DNA of 46,217 nucleotides from an uncultured Pelagibacteraceae bacterium (GTDB taxonomy: Bacteria; Pseudomonadota; Alphaproteobacteria; Pelagibacterales; Pelagibacteraceae): contig CABXTU010000008.1 of assembly GCA_902515205.1 (NCBI GenBank), forward strand, positions 1 to 46,217. Direction: 5' to 3'. Made by a program: the position numbers and the translations under genes. Shown here in pieces: positions 9,781-19,143 of the stretch. Position 1 is the first letter of the stretch. Each line of letters opens with the position of its first letter. Below the pieces are notes generated by a model that saw only the letters and a list, made by a program, of their open reading frames with translations, had not been told where the DNA came from and did no database searches.

Positions 9781-10241
9781 ACCTAAAAGAACTTTATCAA
9801 GAAATAATCTTAGAACACGGAAAAAATCCCAGAAATTTAGGAAAAACAGAAAATTTTAACAAAGATGCTAAAGGAAATAACCCTTTATGTGGAGACAACG
9901 TGCATGTTTATTTAAAGTTAAATGATCAAAGAAAAGTAGAGGACATTTCTTTTGAAGGCAGTGGTTGTGCTATTTCAATGGCATCAGCTTCAATTATGAC
10001 AGATTTAATGAAGGGAAAGAGTGACAATGAGGCTAAAGAAATTATAGAAGACTTTTTGGGAATGATAAAAGAAAACCCTGAGCTTAGATCTAATATATTA
10101 AAAGAAGATGATAAAACAAAGTTGATGTGCTTATCAGGTGTAAAACAATATCCAATGAGAGTAAAATGTGCTACTTTATCTTGGCATACATTAGTTTCAG
10201 CAATGGATAATAATGGAAAAGAAATTAGTACTGAAAAATGA
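9777..10241 (+). CDS. sufU: SUF sulfur relay / scaffold protein SufU
   Basis: IscU-fold protein of 154 residues. Conserved ligands are C38 and D40 (NPLCGD), C64 (GSGCAIS) and C131 (KCATLSW). An insertion of about 20 residues between C64 and C131 is typical of SufU and absent from IscU. In Gram-positive bacteria SufU is a zinc-dependent sulfurtransferase accepting persulfide from SufS; the same partnership is inferred here from its position immediately after sufS with a 4-nt overlap. A classical scaffold role cannot be excluded from sequence alone. Confidence 0.93.
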   Translation: MNLKELYQEIILEHGKNPRNLGKTENFNKDAKGNNPLCGDNVHVYLKLNDQRKVEDISFEGSGCAISMASASIMTDLMKGKSDNEAKEIIEDFLGMIKENPELRSNILKEDDKTKLMCLSGVKQYPMRVKCATLSWHTLVSAMDNNGKEISTEK

Positions 10242-10247
10242 AATTTT

Positions 10248-10544
10248 ATGGAAACAAAAGATAAAATAATCGAAGAAATAAAAAAAATTTATGATCCTGA
10301 ACTTCCAGTAAATATTTATGATCTTGGTCTAATTTACGATGTTCAGGTAAATGAAAAAAAAGCAAAAATTAAAATGACTCTTACTACTCCAAATTGTCCT
10401 GTAGCGGAGAGTTTACCTAAAGAAGTAAAGGAAGGTGCTATGCAGGTAAAGGAAATAGAGGATGTTGATTTAGAATTGGTCTGGGATCCACCTTGGTCAA
10501 AAGATATGATGTCTGATGCTGCAAAATTGGAATTAAATCTATAA
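10248..10544 (+). CDS. sufT: SUF-associated DUF59/MIP18-family protein, SufT-like
   Basis: A 98-residue MIP18/DUF59 domain with the diagnostic IYDPELPVNIYDLGLIY stretch (14-30), TTPNCP with C50, and a WDPPWSKDMM C-terminal motif. Proteins of this family help mature Fe-S proteins or deliver clusters; within alphaproteobacterial SUF operons one such gene is standard between sufSU or sufSE and sufA. It starts 6 nt after sufU and its stop shares one base with sufA (TAATG). The symbol is by context; the sequence alone supports only DUF59. Confidence 0.88.
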   Translation: METKDKIIEEIKKIYDPELPVNIYDLGLIYDVQVNEKKAKIKMTLTTPNCPVAESLPKEVKEGAMQVKEIEDVDLELVWDPPWSKDMMSDAAKLELNL

Positions 10545-10879
10545 TGGAGCCTATAATAAAATTAAGTGATAATGCTGCTAGTAGAATTAAAGAAATTATG
10601 GCAAGTGCAGAAAAAGAAGCTCTAGGAGTAAGAGTCACTGTTAAATCAGGTGGTTGTGCTGGCATGTCTTATGTTATGGAATATCTAAAAGAGGTTAATC
10701 CAAATGATGAAGTTATTGAGGATAAAGGAGTAAAAGTATTTATAGACTCAGCAGCTGTAATGTATTTATTGGGTACTGAAATGGATTATAAAAAAGAGGA
10801 TTTTTCGTCAACTTTTGTATTTAATAATCCTAATGAAACAGAACGATGTGGTTGTGGCGAGTCTTTCAAGGTTAATTAA
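10544..10879 (+). CDS. sufA: A-type Fe-S carrier protein (HesB/IscA/SufA)
   Basis: A-type carrier of 111 residues with the invariant three cysteines: C38 in SGGCAGMSY and C102/C104 in the CGCGESF tail. Such proteins accept assembled clusters from the scaffold and pass them to apo-targets. It is the last gene of the eight-gene operon and overlaps sufT by one base. After it comes 71 bp of AT-only-like sequence before the next gene; a weak TTAATTA/TAATTAA repeat there is too AT-rich to call as terminator. The protein could equally be named ErpA; operon position favours SufA. Confidence 0.92.
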   Translation: MEPIIKLSDNAASRIKEIMASAEKEALGVRVTVKSGGCAGMSYVMEYLKEVNPNDEVIEDKGVKVFIDSAAVMYLLGTEMDYKKEDFSSTFVFNNPNETERCGCGESFKVN

Positions 10880-10950
10880 TTCTTAATTAATAATAATATT
10901 TACACTCATATTAAAATTTTCTAAAATAAATTAATTTTAAATTTGTTAAT

Positions 10951-12960
10951 ATGACTAAAGAAAAAATTTCACAATTAGAATCATTGAGAGCTAAATCGAA
11001 AAGAGAAGCAGACTTGTTCTTTTCTTTGTGTGAAAATGGTCAAAATTTTGTAGAAAGTAAAAAATTAAAAGAAGCTTTAGATCACTCTGGTCTAAAGCCA
11101 AATGATAATAGACTTCAAAGCCTCTTTAAAAGACTTGAAGCTCATGGTGATAAAATTGTTTTTGAGGACTTTATTAGTATTATAAGAACATCTGGTCTAT
11201 TAGTAGAAAAGGCTTTGAGAGGGCAGTTAGTATTGCCTGATTTTATTGATTTTTCAAAAAATATAGATAAAATTTTTGATGAAGTTAAAAAAATCAGATC
11301 TGGTGAATTGGCATCGTATATTCCACCGCTTGCAGAAGTTGATCCAGATCAATTTGGTATTGCTATAGTTACAATTGATGGTCAAATTTACCAAAGAGGT
11401 GATTCACAGACAGATTTTTCTTTTCAATCAATGTGTAAGCCATTTAATTATTGTTTTGCACTCGAAGCATTAGGTTTGGAAGAGGTTTCAAAACATGTAG
11501 GGAAGGAACCCTCAGGAAGACAATTTGATGATTTAACTTTATTGGCGAGATCAGCTTCAAGTAATGGTTTTTCACGTGTCCCTTTTAATCCAATGGTAAA
11601 TGCTGGTGCAATTATGACAGCTGGTTTAATTGATCCTGATGACTCTTTTACTCAAAGACTAAGACACATTAGACAACAATTTGGTCGCCTTATAGGTTGG
11701 ACTGCAGATGATAGCCCTAGTGCTGAGATGCCAAGATTTAATAAAAATATGGCACGTCAAGAAAATTTCAAAGGCTATAATAACATCGCCATGGGATATT
11801 TATTGATGGCAACTGGTAGTTTGCCTCATACTAAAACTGATCTACATAGGGATATACATCCAGATGAAGATGAATTTGATTTTTATATTGAACCAGCTGT
11901 TACCGAGGCACTAAAACTTTATTTTAGCATTTGTTCCTTAGAAATGACTGCTATCGATGTTGCGATGGCAGCAGCCACACTTGCAAATAGTGGTGTTTGT
12001 CCTATTTCTCAAGATCGTGTTCTTAGTCAAAAAACTGTTCGTAATTGTTTACCAGTGCTACAATCTAGCGGAATGTATAATGCCAGCGGTACTTTTTTCC
12101 AACAAGTTGGTTTACCTGCAAAAAGTGGAGTTGGCGGAGGTGTGCTACTGATTGTTCCACAACTTATGGGAATTTGTATTTTTTCTCCACGTTTGGATGC
12201 TCAGGGTAACAGTGTGAGAGGAATAGAGATGTCTAAAAGACTTACATCAAAATATCTTGTTCATACTTTTGATGGCACAATGACAGATACTGATCGACTG
12301 GACCCCAAATTACCTATTGCTAGATGGGAGGCAAACAGTTGTGGGGAGGCAATTTGGGCCGCAAGCAACGGTAATATAAGGACTTTAGAAAGTTTAGTTA
12401 GTCAACAGCGAGATCTCCAAACAGGAGATTATGACATTAGAACACCTTTGCATCTTGCCTCAGCAGAGGGCCAATTTGAAGTTGTAAAATTTTTATTAGA
12501 TCATGGTGTTAAACCCATACCTGATCGTTGGGGAGGTTATCCTATCTCTGATGCGAAAAATAATAATCATAAAAAGATTGTAGATTTATTTGAAAAATTA
12601 GACATTAAATATACCGAGCCTTTCCATTTAGTTGAAAATCCAAAAGGTAAAACCGATAAAATTGCTAAATTTGATGATGAACTTATGGTTGTCGAATTAC
12701 TCTTTGCAGCAACAGAAAATAATGTAGATAATATTCGTCATTTAGTTGCCAAAGGTGTGCCAGTGAATGCAGGAGATTATGATTTAAGAACTGCTTTACA
12801 TTTAGCATCAGCCGAAGGTAATTTAGAGGCAGTAGAATATTTAGTAACCCACGGTCATCCTCTGAATGTTCGTGACCGTTGGGGCGCTACACCATTAGAC
12901 GAAGCTAAAAGAGAAAAAAGAAAATCGGTAGTTGACTTTCTAAATAAGTATAAATCTTAG
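10951..12960 (+). CDS. glsA: Glutaminase with EF-hand-like N-terminus and duplicated ankyrin modules
   Basis: Hydrolyses glutamine to glutamate and ammonia. The serine-dependent beta-lactamase-like domain (about 100-430) carries the catalytic S-x-x-K as S160-M-C-K163, followed by the GREPSG-like GKEPSGRQF, NPMVNAGAI and a KSGVGGG motif near 395. It is 669 residues, about twice the length of the short bacterial GlsA. The extra N-terminal 100 residues read like the EF-hand-like helical domain of animal kidney-type glutaminase, and the C-terminus has two ankyrin-type modules, each beginning GDYD-x-RT (from residues 493 and 609), 116 residues apart and clearly duplicated. No signal peptide. It faces glnA across 28 bp. 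Activity is strongly supported; the regulatory role of the extra domains is inferred from the animal enzymes. Confidence 0.93.
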   Translation: MTKEKISQLESLRAKSKREADLFFSLCENGQNFVESKKLKEALDHSGLKPNDNRLQSLFKRLEAHGDKIVFEDFISIIRTSGLLVEKALRGQLVLPDFIDFSKNIDKIFDEVKKIRSGELASYIPPLAEVDPDQFGIAIVTIDGQIYQRGDSQTDFSFQSMCKPFNYCFALEALGLEEVSKHVGKEPSGRQFDDLTLLARSASSNGFSRVPFNPMVNAGAIMTAGLIDPDDSFTQRLRHIRQQFGRLIGWTADDSPSAEMPRFNKNMARQENFKGYNNIAMGYLLMATGSLPHTKTDLHRDIHPDEDEFDFYIEPAVTEALKLYFSICSLEMTAIDVAMAAATLANSGVCPISQDRVLSQKTVRNCLPVLQSSGMYNASGTFFQQVGLPAKSGVGGGVLLIVPQLMGICIFSPRLDAQGNSVRGIEMSKRLTSKYLVHTFDGTMTDTDRLDPKLPIARWEANSCGEAIWAASNGNIRTLESLVSQQRDLQTGDYDIRTPLHLASAEGQFEVVKFLLDHGVKPIPDRWGGYPISDAKNNNHKKIVDLFEKLDIKYTEPFHLVENPKGKTDKIAKFDDELMVVELLFAATENNVDNIRHLVAKGVPVNAGDYDLRTALHLASAEGNLEAVEYLVTHGHPLNVRDRWGATPLDEAKREKRKSVVDFLNKYKS

Positions 12961-12988
12961 TTTAATATCTAAATAATTATTCCTAAAA

Positions 12989-14395
12989 CTAGCAGCTATA
13001 GTACATTTGAAATTCAATTGGATGAGGGGTATCTCTAAATTGTTGTACCTCTTCCATTTTTAATTCAATGTAAGCATCTATTTGATCATCAGTAAACACT
13101 CCACCTTGTTTTAAAAAAGCTCTATCACCATCTAATGCGGTACAAGCTCCTTTTAAAGATGTGCAAACTGTTGGTATACCTTTTAGTTCATCTCCAGACA
13201 AAGCGTATAAATCTTCATCCATTGGTTTACCAGGTTTAATCTTATTTTTAATCCCATCCAAACCAGCCATCAACAAAGCGGCAAAAGTTAAGTATGGATT
13301 ACCTGAGGCGTCTGGAAATCTTACCTCAACTCTCTTACCATTTTTACTAGTAGAGAAAGGAATTCTACAACTTGCTGATCTATTTCTTGAAGAGTAAGCT
13401 AAAAGAACAGGTGCCTCAAAACCTGGGATTAATCTTTTATAACTGTTTGTAGATGCATTAGTAAATGCATTCAATGCTCTTGCATGCTTTATAATACCAC
13501 CAATATAATGCAAACACGTATCTGATAATCCCGCGTACTTATCACCAGCAAATAGAGGTTTTTTATTTTTCCAAATAGATTGGTGAACATGCATTCCTGA
13601 ACCGTTGTCGCCTTTTACTGGCTTAGGCATAAATGTTGCTGTCTTTCCAAATGAGTGAGCAACTTGATGAACTGCATACTTGTAAATTTGCATGTTATCT
13701 CCTTGAGTGACCAAAGTGTTGAACTTGGTACCTAGTTCATGTTGACTTGGGGCAACTTCATGGTGGTGTTTTTCAACTTCTACACCCATGTCTTTCATAG
13801 CTTTTAAACACTCAGATCTTAAATCTTGGCCACCGTCTACGGGAGGAACGGGAAAGTACCCACCCTTAACTCCTGGTCTATGACCCATATTGCCATTATC
13901 GTATTTTTTACCAGTATTGTAAGGACCTTCAGTGCTATCAATTACAAAACCAGTATCATTCATGTCATTTTTAAATCGTACGTCGTCAAATACAAAAAAT
14001 TCAGCTTCTGGACCAAAAAAAGCAGTATCACCAATACCGGAGTCTTTTAGATATTTTTCTGCCTTCTTTGCTGTTGATCGTGGATCCCTCTCGTAAAATT
14101 TTTTAGTTATTGGATCCATTACATCACAAAAGATTACAAGAGAATTATGGGAAAAAAATGGATCAACAAATGTCCTTGATAAGTCAGGTTTTAAAATCAT
14201 GTCAGACTCATTAATTGCCTTCCAACCTGCAATAGAAGAACCATCAAAAAATATTCCGTCATTTAGCATATCTTCATCAACTGTTTTTAAGTCCTGTGTC
14301 ACATGCTGAAGTTTACCTCTTGGATCAGTAAATCTTAAATCAACATATTCGATTTCTTTATCCTTAATTATCTTTAAAATATTTTTCGCACTCAT
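12989..14395 (-). CDS. glnA: Glutamine synthetase type I
   Basis: ATP-dependent synthesis of glutamine from glutamate and ammonia, the central ammonium-assimilation enzyme, acting as a dodecamer. The 468-residue length, the DGSSIAGW motif, the [16 protein letters not shown] active-site block and NRSASCRIP are typical of GSI-beta. Tyr397 in MDEDLYAL is at exactly the position adenylylated by GlnE in enterobacteria, so covalent control is possible. The start is set by an SD-like GGGAGA seven bases or so before the ATG. I looked for a sigma-54 -24/-12 element in the 158 bp upstream and saw none. It is convergent with the glutaminase that reverses its reaction. Confidence 0.98.
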   Translation of the reverse strand: MSAKNILKIIKDKEIEYVDLRFTDPRGKLQHVTQDLKTVDEDMLNDGIFFDGSSIAGWKAINESDMILKPDLSRTFVDPFFSHNSLVIFCDVMDPITKKFYERDPRSTAKKAEKYLKDSGIGDTAFFGPEAEFFVFDDVRFKNDMNDTGFVIDSTEGPYNTGKKYDNGNMGHRPGVKGGYFPVPPVDGGQDLRSECLKAMKDMGVEVEKHHHEVAPSQHELGTKFNTLVTQGDNMQIYKYAVHQVAHSFGKTATFMPKPVKGDNGSGMHVHQSIWKNKKPLFAGDKYAGLSDTCLHYIGGIIKHARALNAFTNASTNSYKRLIPGFEAPVLLAYSSRNRSASCRIPFSTSKNGKRVEVRFPDASGNPYLTFAALLMAGLDGIKNKIKPGKPMDEDLYALSGDELKGIPTVCTSLKGACTALDGDRAFLKQGGVFTDDQIDAYIELKMEEVQQFRDTPHPIEFQMYYSC

Positions 14396-14553
14396 TGTTT
14401 CTCCCTGTGTAAATTCTTAATAGTATGTTAGATTTGACATGTGATAACAGAAAATACCAATAAAATCTTTTTTATTACATAATAACACATATGCATTTTT
14501 CACATAGATATATTGAAAGATATGTATATTAGGTGTCCATTTCTAGTTGAATT

Positions 14554-15033
14554 ATGAATTTATTAAAAAAAGAGCCCGTAAAAAGAGTTGAGCAAATCTT
14601 AAAAACATTTGATCCTAAACAAAGTTTACTTGTCTTAGAGACCTCAGCTAGAACAGCTAAAGATGCAGCTTCATCTTTAGGTTGTGAAGTTGGAGCAATA
14701 GTTAAAAGTTTACTTTTTAAAACGGGTGATACCTATACCTTATGTCTTGTTGCTGGTGATAAAAAAGTTTCTCTCAACAAAACAAAAAAAATATTAAATA
14801 TCAAAGATGTTTCTATGGCCTCAGCTGAAAATGTAAAAAATATTACTGGTTTTACTATAGGAGGAGTATCACCGATAGGCCATTTAAATGATTTATCTGT
14901 TATCATAGATAATTCTTTAGAAAGATTTGAAAATTTATATGCAGCGGCTGGCCACCCCAATTGTGTTTTTAAAATTAATTACATAAATTTACAAAAAATT
15001 ACCAGTGGAATGATTAAAGATATAGTTGAATGA
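14554..15033 (+). CDS. YbaK/EbsC-family aminoacyl-tRNA deacylase
   Basis: A 159-residue YbaK domain, the fold that removes mischarged amino acids from tRNA in trans (for example Cys or Ala from tRNA-Pro). Visible hallmarks are the KSLLFKTGD strand with the conserved Lys, CLVAGDKKVSLNKTKK, and GFTIGGVSPIGH, the glycine/proline loop that shapes the binding pocket. Specificity (YbaK, ProX or other) cannot be decided here. The stop overlaps the start of the next gene by 4 nt, so the deacylase and transporter are likely co-translated. Confidence 0.88.
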   Translation: MNLLKKEPVKRVEQILKTFDPKQSLLVLETSARTAKDAASSLGCEVGAIVKSLLFKTGDTYTLCLVAGDKKVSLNKTKKILNIKDVSMASAENVKNITGFTIGGVSPIGHLNDLSVIIDNSLERFENLYAAAGHPNCVFKINYINLQKITSGMIKDIVE

Positions 15034-15902
15034 AACAACCCAGTTTATTAGATTATTTTTTACTTACTTTCCTAGCATTGATTTGGGCTTCAGCCTTTTT
15101 TAATATAAAGATTGCGACTTATTCTTTTGCTCCAGTTACAATAGCATTTTTAAGAGTTTTTTTTGGTGCGATACCTGTTTTATTACTCTGTTATTTTAAG
15201 AATATTAAGATAGAAGCATTTTCAAAAGATTGGTATTGGTTTGCATTAATTGGTTTTATAAATTTAGTTGCTCCATTTTTTTTAATTGCATATGGAATAA
15301 AATCAGTTCAAAGTAATTTAGCTGCTATACTGATGTCGACAACTCCTCTTAGTTCTACAGTCCTTGGACATTTTTATACAAAAAATGAAAGATTTAATTT
15401 AATTAAAACTATTGGAATTTTAATTGGATTTTCTGGCATTGTTTTTTTATTTTCAGATAACTTGTTAATAGATAGTAATAATTTTTCTTCAGCTCTAATT
15501 ATTTTACTAGGATCAACTTGTTATGTAATAGGTGGAGTTTTAACTTTAAAAATTAGCAAAAAAAAAAATGAAAACGTCACTGGTTCTATACTAATCTGGG
15601 CTACTATTATCTTAATTCCAATTGTCTGTTTTATAGATAAACCTTGGAATTTAGAACCAAGATTAGACTCTACAATTTCTGTAATCTATCTTGGTTTAGT
15701 TTCAACAGGTTTAGCTTGGCTTTTAAGATTTAAAATTTTAGTAAAAAATGGGTTAATTTTTCAATCCCAGGTATCTTACTTGATACCTATATTTGGAACA
15801 ATCTTAAGTTATATATTTTTAAAAGAGTTAATAACTTTTAAAGTATTAATATCATTAATTGCTGTAGTTGCTGGTATTTATATTGTTCAAAAGGGAAAAT
15901 AG
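15030..15902 (+). CDS. EamA/DMT-family transporter
   Basis: An inner-membrane protein of 290 residues with about ten hydrophobic segments arranged as two EamA repeats. The first repeat opens with LALIWASAFFNIKIA and has FLRVFFGAIPVLL; the second closes with SYLIPIFGTILSYIFLKE and a C-terminal Lys-rich end. This pattern is that of drug/metabolite exporters such as RhaT/YdcZ/RarD relatives. Substrate unknown. It ends 2 nt before the stop of the convergent glycosyltransferase. Confidence 0.88.
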   Translation: MKQPSLLDYFLLTFLALIWASAFFNIKIATYSFAPVTIAFLRVFFGAIPVLLLCYFKNIKIEAFSKDWYWFALIGFINLVAPFFLIAYGIKSVQSNLAAILMSTTPLSSTVLGHFYTKNERFNLIKTIGILIGFSGIVFLFSDNLLIDSNNFSSALIILLGSTCYVIGGVLTLKISKKKNENVTGSILIWATIILIPIVCFIDKPWNLEPRLDSTISVIYLGLVSTGLAWLLRFKILVKNGLIFQSQVSYLIPIFGTILSYIFLKELITFKVLISLIAVVAGIYIVQKGK

Positions 15903-15904
15903 TC

Positions 15905-16813
15905 TTATTTTTTATCAATTCTAAAATTAGATTTTTTTCCAATAATTGAATTATAACTCCCTAACAATCTATAAAGGTATTTTTCTTTTTTGGTTTTATT
16001 TAAGGTAATTGAAAAATATATCAATTTTACAAAAGATTTAAATAATTTACCCAAGGTCTTTCTTAAGGCAAAAAAATAACCGTAATTTTTATTGTAAAAA
16101 TAGAAAGAAGACCACATCCAATGCCATTCCCTTAATTTATTTAAAGATTTTATTTTTTCAATATCATCTCCATAAGAACTCTTTAATCCAAGATGATGAA
16201 TTTTCAGTTTTTTTGAAGTATAAATATTGCCTCCGTTATTAATCACTGATTTACACAAGTCAAATTCCTCAAAAAATAAAAAAAAATTTTCATCAAATAT
16301 CCTTCTATTTATAAAATTTTTGAGGTTGAATAACATTGAACAACCTACAACCCAATCAACTTTTTCTAATAAATCCATATTATTATTTTTAAACTTATCT
16401 TTAAATTTATCATTTTCTCTCTCATCAAAAAAACCTGCAGGCATAAAAACTTTATCATGTAAATATTGACATCCAATTATTGTAAAATCTTTCGCAATAT
16501 CTATTGTTTCTGAAATGTTATCAAAAAAACCTTTCTCACAAGTTAAATCTGGATTTAGTATAAGAGCATAATCAGTTTTTACATGCTTCAATCCATAATT
16601 ATTACCTGATCCCATACCTAAATTTGAACCAGTATTTAAAATTTCAACATTTTGAAATTCAGAAAGGATTTTGTTTTTGTGTTCAAAATTATTTGAATTT
16701 TCAATTATTAGAGTTTTTACATCTTTATCTATTGAATTAAGGCAGTCTAAAATAATTTTTTCTGAAGTATTGTATGTGACTATTATAACTGTTAAATTTT
16801 TTAATTTTTCCAT
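15905..16813 (-). CDS. Family 2 glycosyltransferase (GT-A, rhamnosyltransferase-like)
   Basis: A 302-residue GT2-type enzyme. It begins with a LTVIIVTYNTSEKI strand and has the nucleotide-sugar-binding stretch GSNLGMGSGNN followed by YALILNPD, in which N-P-D takes the place of the usual D-x-D. A VDWVVGCSMLF acceptor-side region and an FFLFFEEFDLC motif follow, as in rhamnosyl transferases of the WbbL type. Probably acts on a cell-surface glycan at the cytoplasmic face of the membrane; no glycan cluster surrounds it. A Lys-rich C-terminus may contact the membrane. Confidence 0.85.
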   Translation of the reverse strand: MEKLKNLTVIIVTYNTSEKIILDCLNSIDKDVKTLIIENSNNFEHKNKILSEFQNVEILNTGSNLGMGSGNNYGLKHVKTDYALILNPDLTCEKGFFDNISETIDIAKDFTIIGCQYLHDKVFMPAGFFDERENDKFKDKFKNNNMDLLEKVDWVVGCSMLFNLKNFINRRIFDENFFLFFEEFDLCKSVINNGGNIYTSKKLKIHHLGLKSSYGDDIEKIKSLNKLREWHWMWSSFYFYNKNYGYFFALRKTLGKLFKSFVKLIYFSITLNKTKKEKYLYRLLGSYNSIIGKKSNFRIDKK

Positions 16814-16972
16814 AAGAGAATTTTATATAAAGAATTAGTCTAAACTAAACACAGAAAAAAAATATTAATTAACTAAATTGTAACCACAATATATGGTATC
16901 GAGTTCAATCATAGGTAGAAAATAAAATTTAATAGAAATAGAAACAAACACTGTTTTCTAGTTAAATATATT

Positions 16973-18712
16973 ATGGCTATTAAGAAAAAAAAAATAGCAA
17001 AAAATAAGACCAAAAAAAAAAAATATAAGTTGGTCAAATCTTCTAGAAATAAAATTAAACGAAAAAAAAAAGTTGTAAGAAAAAAATCTGCGACTAAGAA
17101 GCGTTCTAAAAAATCTAGAAAAGATAATAAAGTTAAATCAACTAACAAAAAAAGAAGAGGAGTGAATATGAGTGCAGAAGCAATGAAAGTGTCATCTGTA
17201 TTAGATACTTCTCATTTGAAGGTTAAATTTCCATTCAAAGCAAAATATGGAAACTACATTAATGGAAAATTTGTAGAACCTAAATCAGGCAAATACTTTG
17301 ACAATGTTAGCCCGATTTCGAATGAGAAAATCTGTTCAGTAGCACGATCAGACGATAAAGACGTGGAAGCAGCCCTAGACGCGGCTCACGCAGCTTTTCC
17401 AGAATGGGGAAAGACTGATATCACAACAAGATCTAATATCTTAAACAAAATAGCTGACGTTTTAGAAAAAAATCTAAATTTGTTAGCTACAGCTGAATGT
17501 TTGGATAATGGAAAACCTATAAGAGAATGTATGGCAGCAGACTTACCTTTGGTTATTGACCATTGGAGATATTTTGCTGGAGTAATTAGAGCAGAAGAGG
17601 GATCTATTGCTGAAATTGCTAATAACCAATATTCTTACAATTTTCACGAACCATTAGGCGTTGTTGGTCAGATAGTACCATGGAATTTCCCACTATTGAT
17701 GGCAACATGGAAATTAGCACCAGCCCTTGCAGCGGGAAATTGTTCAGTTTTAAAACCAGCTGAGCAAACACCAGCTTCTATTATGGTAATGATGGAACTT
17801 ATTGGAGACTTATTGCCTCCAGGAGTTGTAAACATTGTAAGTGGTTTTGGATTAGAAGCAGGTAAACCTTTAGCATCCTCAAAAAGAGTCGCTAAAGTTG
17901 CTTTTACAGGTGAAACAACAACTGGAAGATTGATTATGCAGTATGCTGCACAAAACATCATTCCAATTACATTAGAGTTAGGTGGAAAATCTCCAAACAT
18001 TTTCTTTGAAGACATTATGGAAAAAGATGATGATTTCTTTGATAAATGTATTGAAGGTTTTGTAATGTTTAACCTAAACCAAGGTGAAGTTTGTACTTGT
18101 CCAAGTAGAGCTTTAGTTCAAGAGTCCATTTATGATAAATTCATGGAAAGAGCTATAGCTAGAACAAAAGCTGTCGTACAAGATAATCCTTTAAAAATGG
18201 AAACCATGATTGGTGCTCAAGCCTCAGTAGAACAGATGGAAAAAATTAAATCTTATCTTGAACTAGGTAAAAAAGAGGGCGCTAAAGTTCTAACTGGAGG
18301 AAGTGTTGGTAAGCTTAATAGTGGATTGGAAAAGGGTAATTATATCCAACCAACTATTTTCGAGGCTAACAATCAGATGAGAATCTCTCAGGAAGAGATT
18401 TTTGGACCAGTTGTATCAGTAATTAAATTTAAAGACGAAGCAGAGGCATTAAAAATTGCCAATGATACTCTTTATGGTTTAGGCGCTGCAGTATGGACTA
18501 GAAATGGTAATATAGCTCATAGAATGGGAAGAGCTATACAAGCAGGAATAGTATGGACTAATTGTTATCATGCTTATCCAGCTCACTCTCCATTTGGTGG
18601 ATACAAACAATCTGGAGTTGGAAGAGAAACTCACAAAATGATGCTTAATCATTATAGACAGAATAAGAACTTACATGTCTCTTATGCTGAGAAAAAATTA
18701 GGCTTCTTTTAA
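16973..18712 (+). CDS. NAD-dependent aldehyde dehydrogenase (AldB/ExaC-like), with possible Lys/Arg-rich N-terminal leader
   Basis: Oxidises an aldehyde, probably acetaldehyde or a related short aldehyde, to the acid. Numbered from the internal ATG at 17168, the general base is E270 (ELGGKSP) and the nucleophile C309 in [11 protein letters not shown], the version found in AldB/ExaC enzymes. The frame also extends 65 codons upstream to an ATG at 16973; this part has about 28 Lys and 7 Arg with one acidic residue. An SD-like AGAGGAG lies just before the ATG at 17168, so the normal 514-residue enzyme probably starts there and the leader may be untranslated, separately translated, or a true extension. 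The adjacent DUF779 gene is a known companion of this dehydrogenase type. Confidence 0.9.
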   Translation: MAIKKKKIAKNKTKKKKYKLVKSSRNKIKRKKKVVRKKSATKKRSKKSRKDNKVKSTNKKRRGVNMSAEAMKVSSVLDTSHLKVKFPFKAKYGNYINGKFVEPKSGKYFDNVSPISNEKICSVARSDDKDVEAALDAAHAAFPEWGKTDITTRSNILNKIADVLEKNLNLLATAECLDNGKPIRECMAADLPLVIDHWRYFAGVIRAEEGSIAEIANNQYSYNFHEPLGVVGQIVPWNFPLLMATWKLAPALAAGNCSVLKPAEQTPASIMVMMELIGDLLPPGVVNIVSGFGLEAGKPLASSKRVAKVAFTGETTTGRLIMQYAAQNIIPITLELGGKSPNIFFEDIMEKDDDFFDKCIEGFVMFNLNQGEVCTCPSRALVQESIYDKFMERAIARTKAVVQDNPLKMETMIGAQASVEQMEKIKSYLELGKKEGAKVLTGGSVGKLNSGLEKGNYIQPTIFEANNQMRISQEEIFGPVVSVIKFKDEAEALKIANDTLYGLGAAVWTRNGNIAHRMGRAIQAGIVWTNCYHAYPAHSPFGGYKQSGVGRETHKMMLNHYRQNKNLHVSYAEKKLGFF

Positions 18713-18727
18713 TCAAATAATATATAC

Positions 18728-18754
18728 TGGTCCATGATTCGATATCATGGGCCA
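18728..18754 (+). other. Intercistronic hairpin between aldehyde dehydrogenase and DUF779 gene
   Basis: Arms TGGTCCATGAT (18728-18738) and ATCATGGGCCA (18744-18754) can pair over 11 bp, with one G-U pair and a 5-nt loop TCGAT. No T-run follows, so it does not look like an intrinsic terminator. It covers a possible ATG at 18747, which makes the ATG at 18765 the better start for the next gene. Possible roles are mRNA stabilization, attenuation or a protein-binding site; none can be decided from sequence. Confidence 0.6.
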
Positions 18755-18764
18755 GAGAAAACAA

Positions 18765-19118
18765 ATGAAAGTATCTGCAACACATTCGGCTTTGAATTTA
18801 TTATCTGAGTTAAAACAAAAATATGGTGAAAAGTTAATGTTTCACCAGTCTGGGGGATGTTGCGATGGAAGTGCTCCCATGTGCTTTCAAGAAGGTGAAT
18901 TTCCATTGGGTGATAATGATATAAAACTTGGCGAAATTGGGGGTGTACCTTTTTATATGAATGGAGACCAATATGAAAAATGGAAACATACTGATTTAAC
19001 CATAGATGCTGTAAAAGGTATTGGGGGTATGTTTTCTCTTGATAATGGTACAGGAAGAAGATTTTTAACTAAATCTGAGATATGTCTAGTTGTAGATAAC
19101 GAAAACCCAAATCATTAA
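18765..19118 (+). CDS. DUF779 protein associated with aldehyde dehydrogenase
   Basis: A 117-residue DUF779 protein with the hallmark FHQSGGCCDGSAPMC stretch, rich in cysteines that could bind a metal, followed by GGVPFYMNGDQYEKW. The biochemical role is not established to my knowledge, but the gene is repeatedly found beside AldB/ExaC-type aldehyde dehydrogenases, as here. I chose the ATG at 18765 because family members begin close to this point and because the upstream ATG (18747) is buried in a hairpin. Confidence 0.85.
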   Translation: MKVSATHSALNLLSELKQKYGEKLMFHQSGGCCDGSAPMCFQEGEFPLGDNDIKLGEIGGVPFYMNGDQYEKWKHTDLTIDAVKGIGGMFSLDNGTGRRFLTKSEICLVVDNENPNH

Positions 19119-19143
19119 TTTAAAATCAAAGATTTCAGTTTAA

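Noticed and set aside
10872-10894. TTAATTA/TAATTAA repeat after sufA as a terminator
   Set aside because: Pure A/T stem with no stable hairpin and no proper T-run; expected by chance at this base composition.
14491-14532. Short His/Tyr/Arg-rich open frame (13 residues) upstream of the YbaK-type gene, like a leader peptide
   Set aside because: No SD sequence, no attenuator hairpin nearby, and AT-rich DNA gives such frames by chance.
14396-14553. Sigma-54 promoter or glnA-type riboswitch ahead of glnA
   Set aside because: No TGGCAC-N5-TTGC-like element and no recognisable structured RNA in the 158 bp.
16814-16972. Small RNA or tRNA in the 159-bp gap before the Lys-rich leader
   Set aside because: No cloverleaf or terminator hairpin visible; only AT-rich divergent promoter-like sequence.
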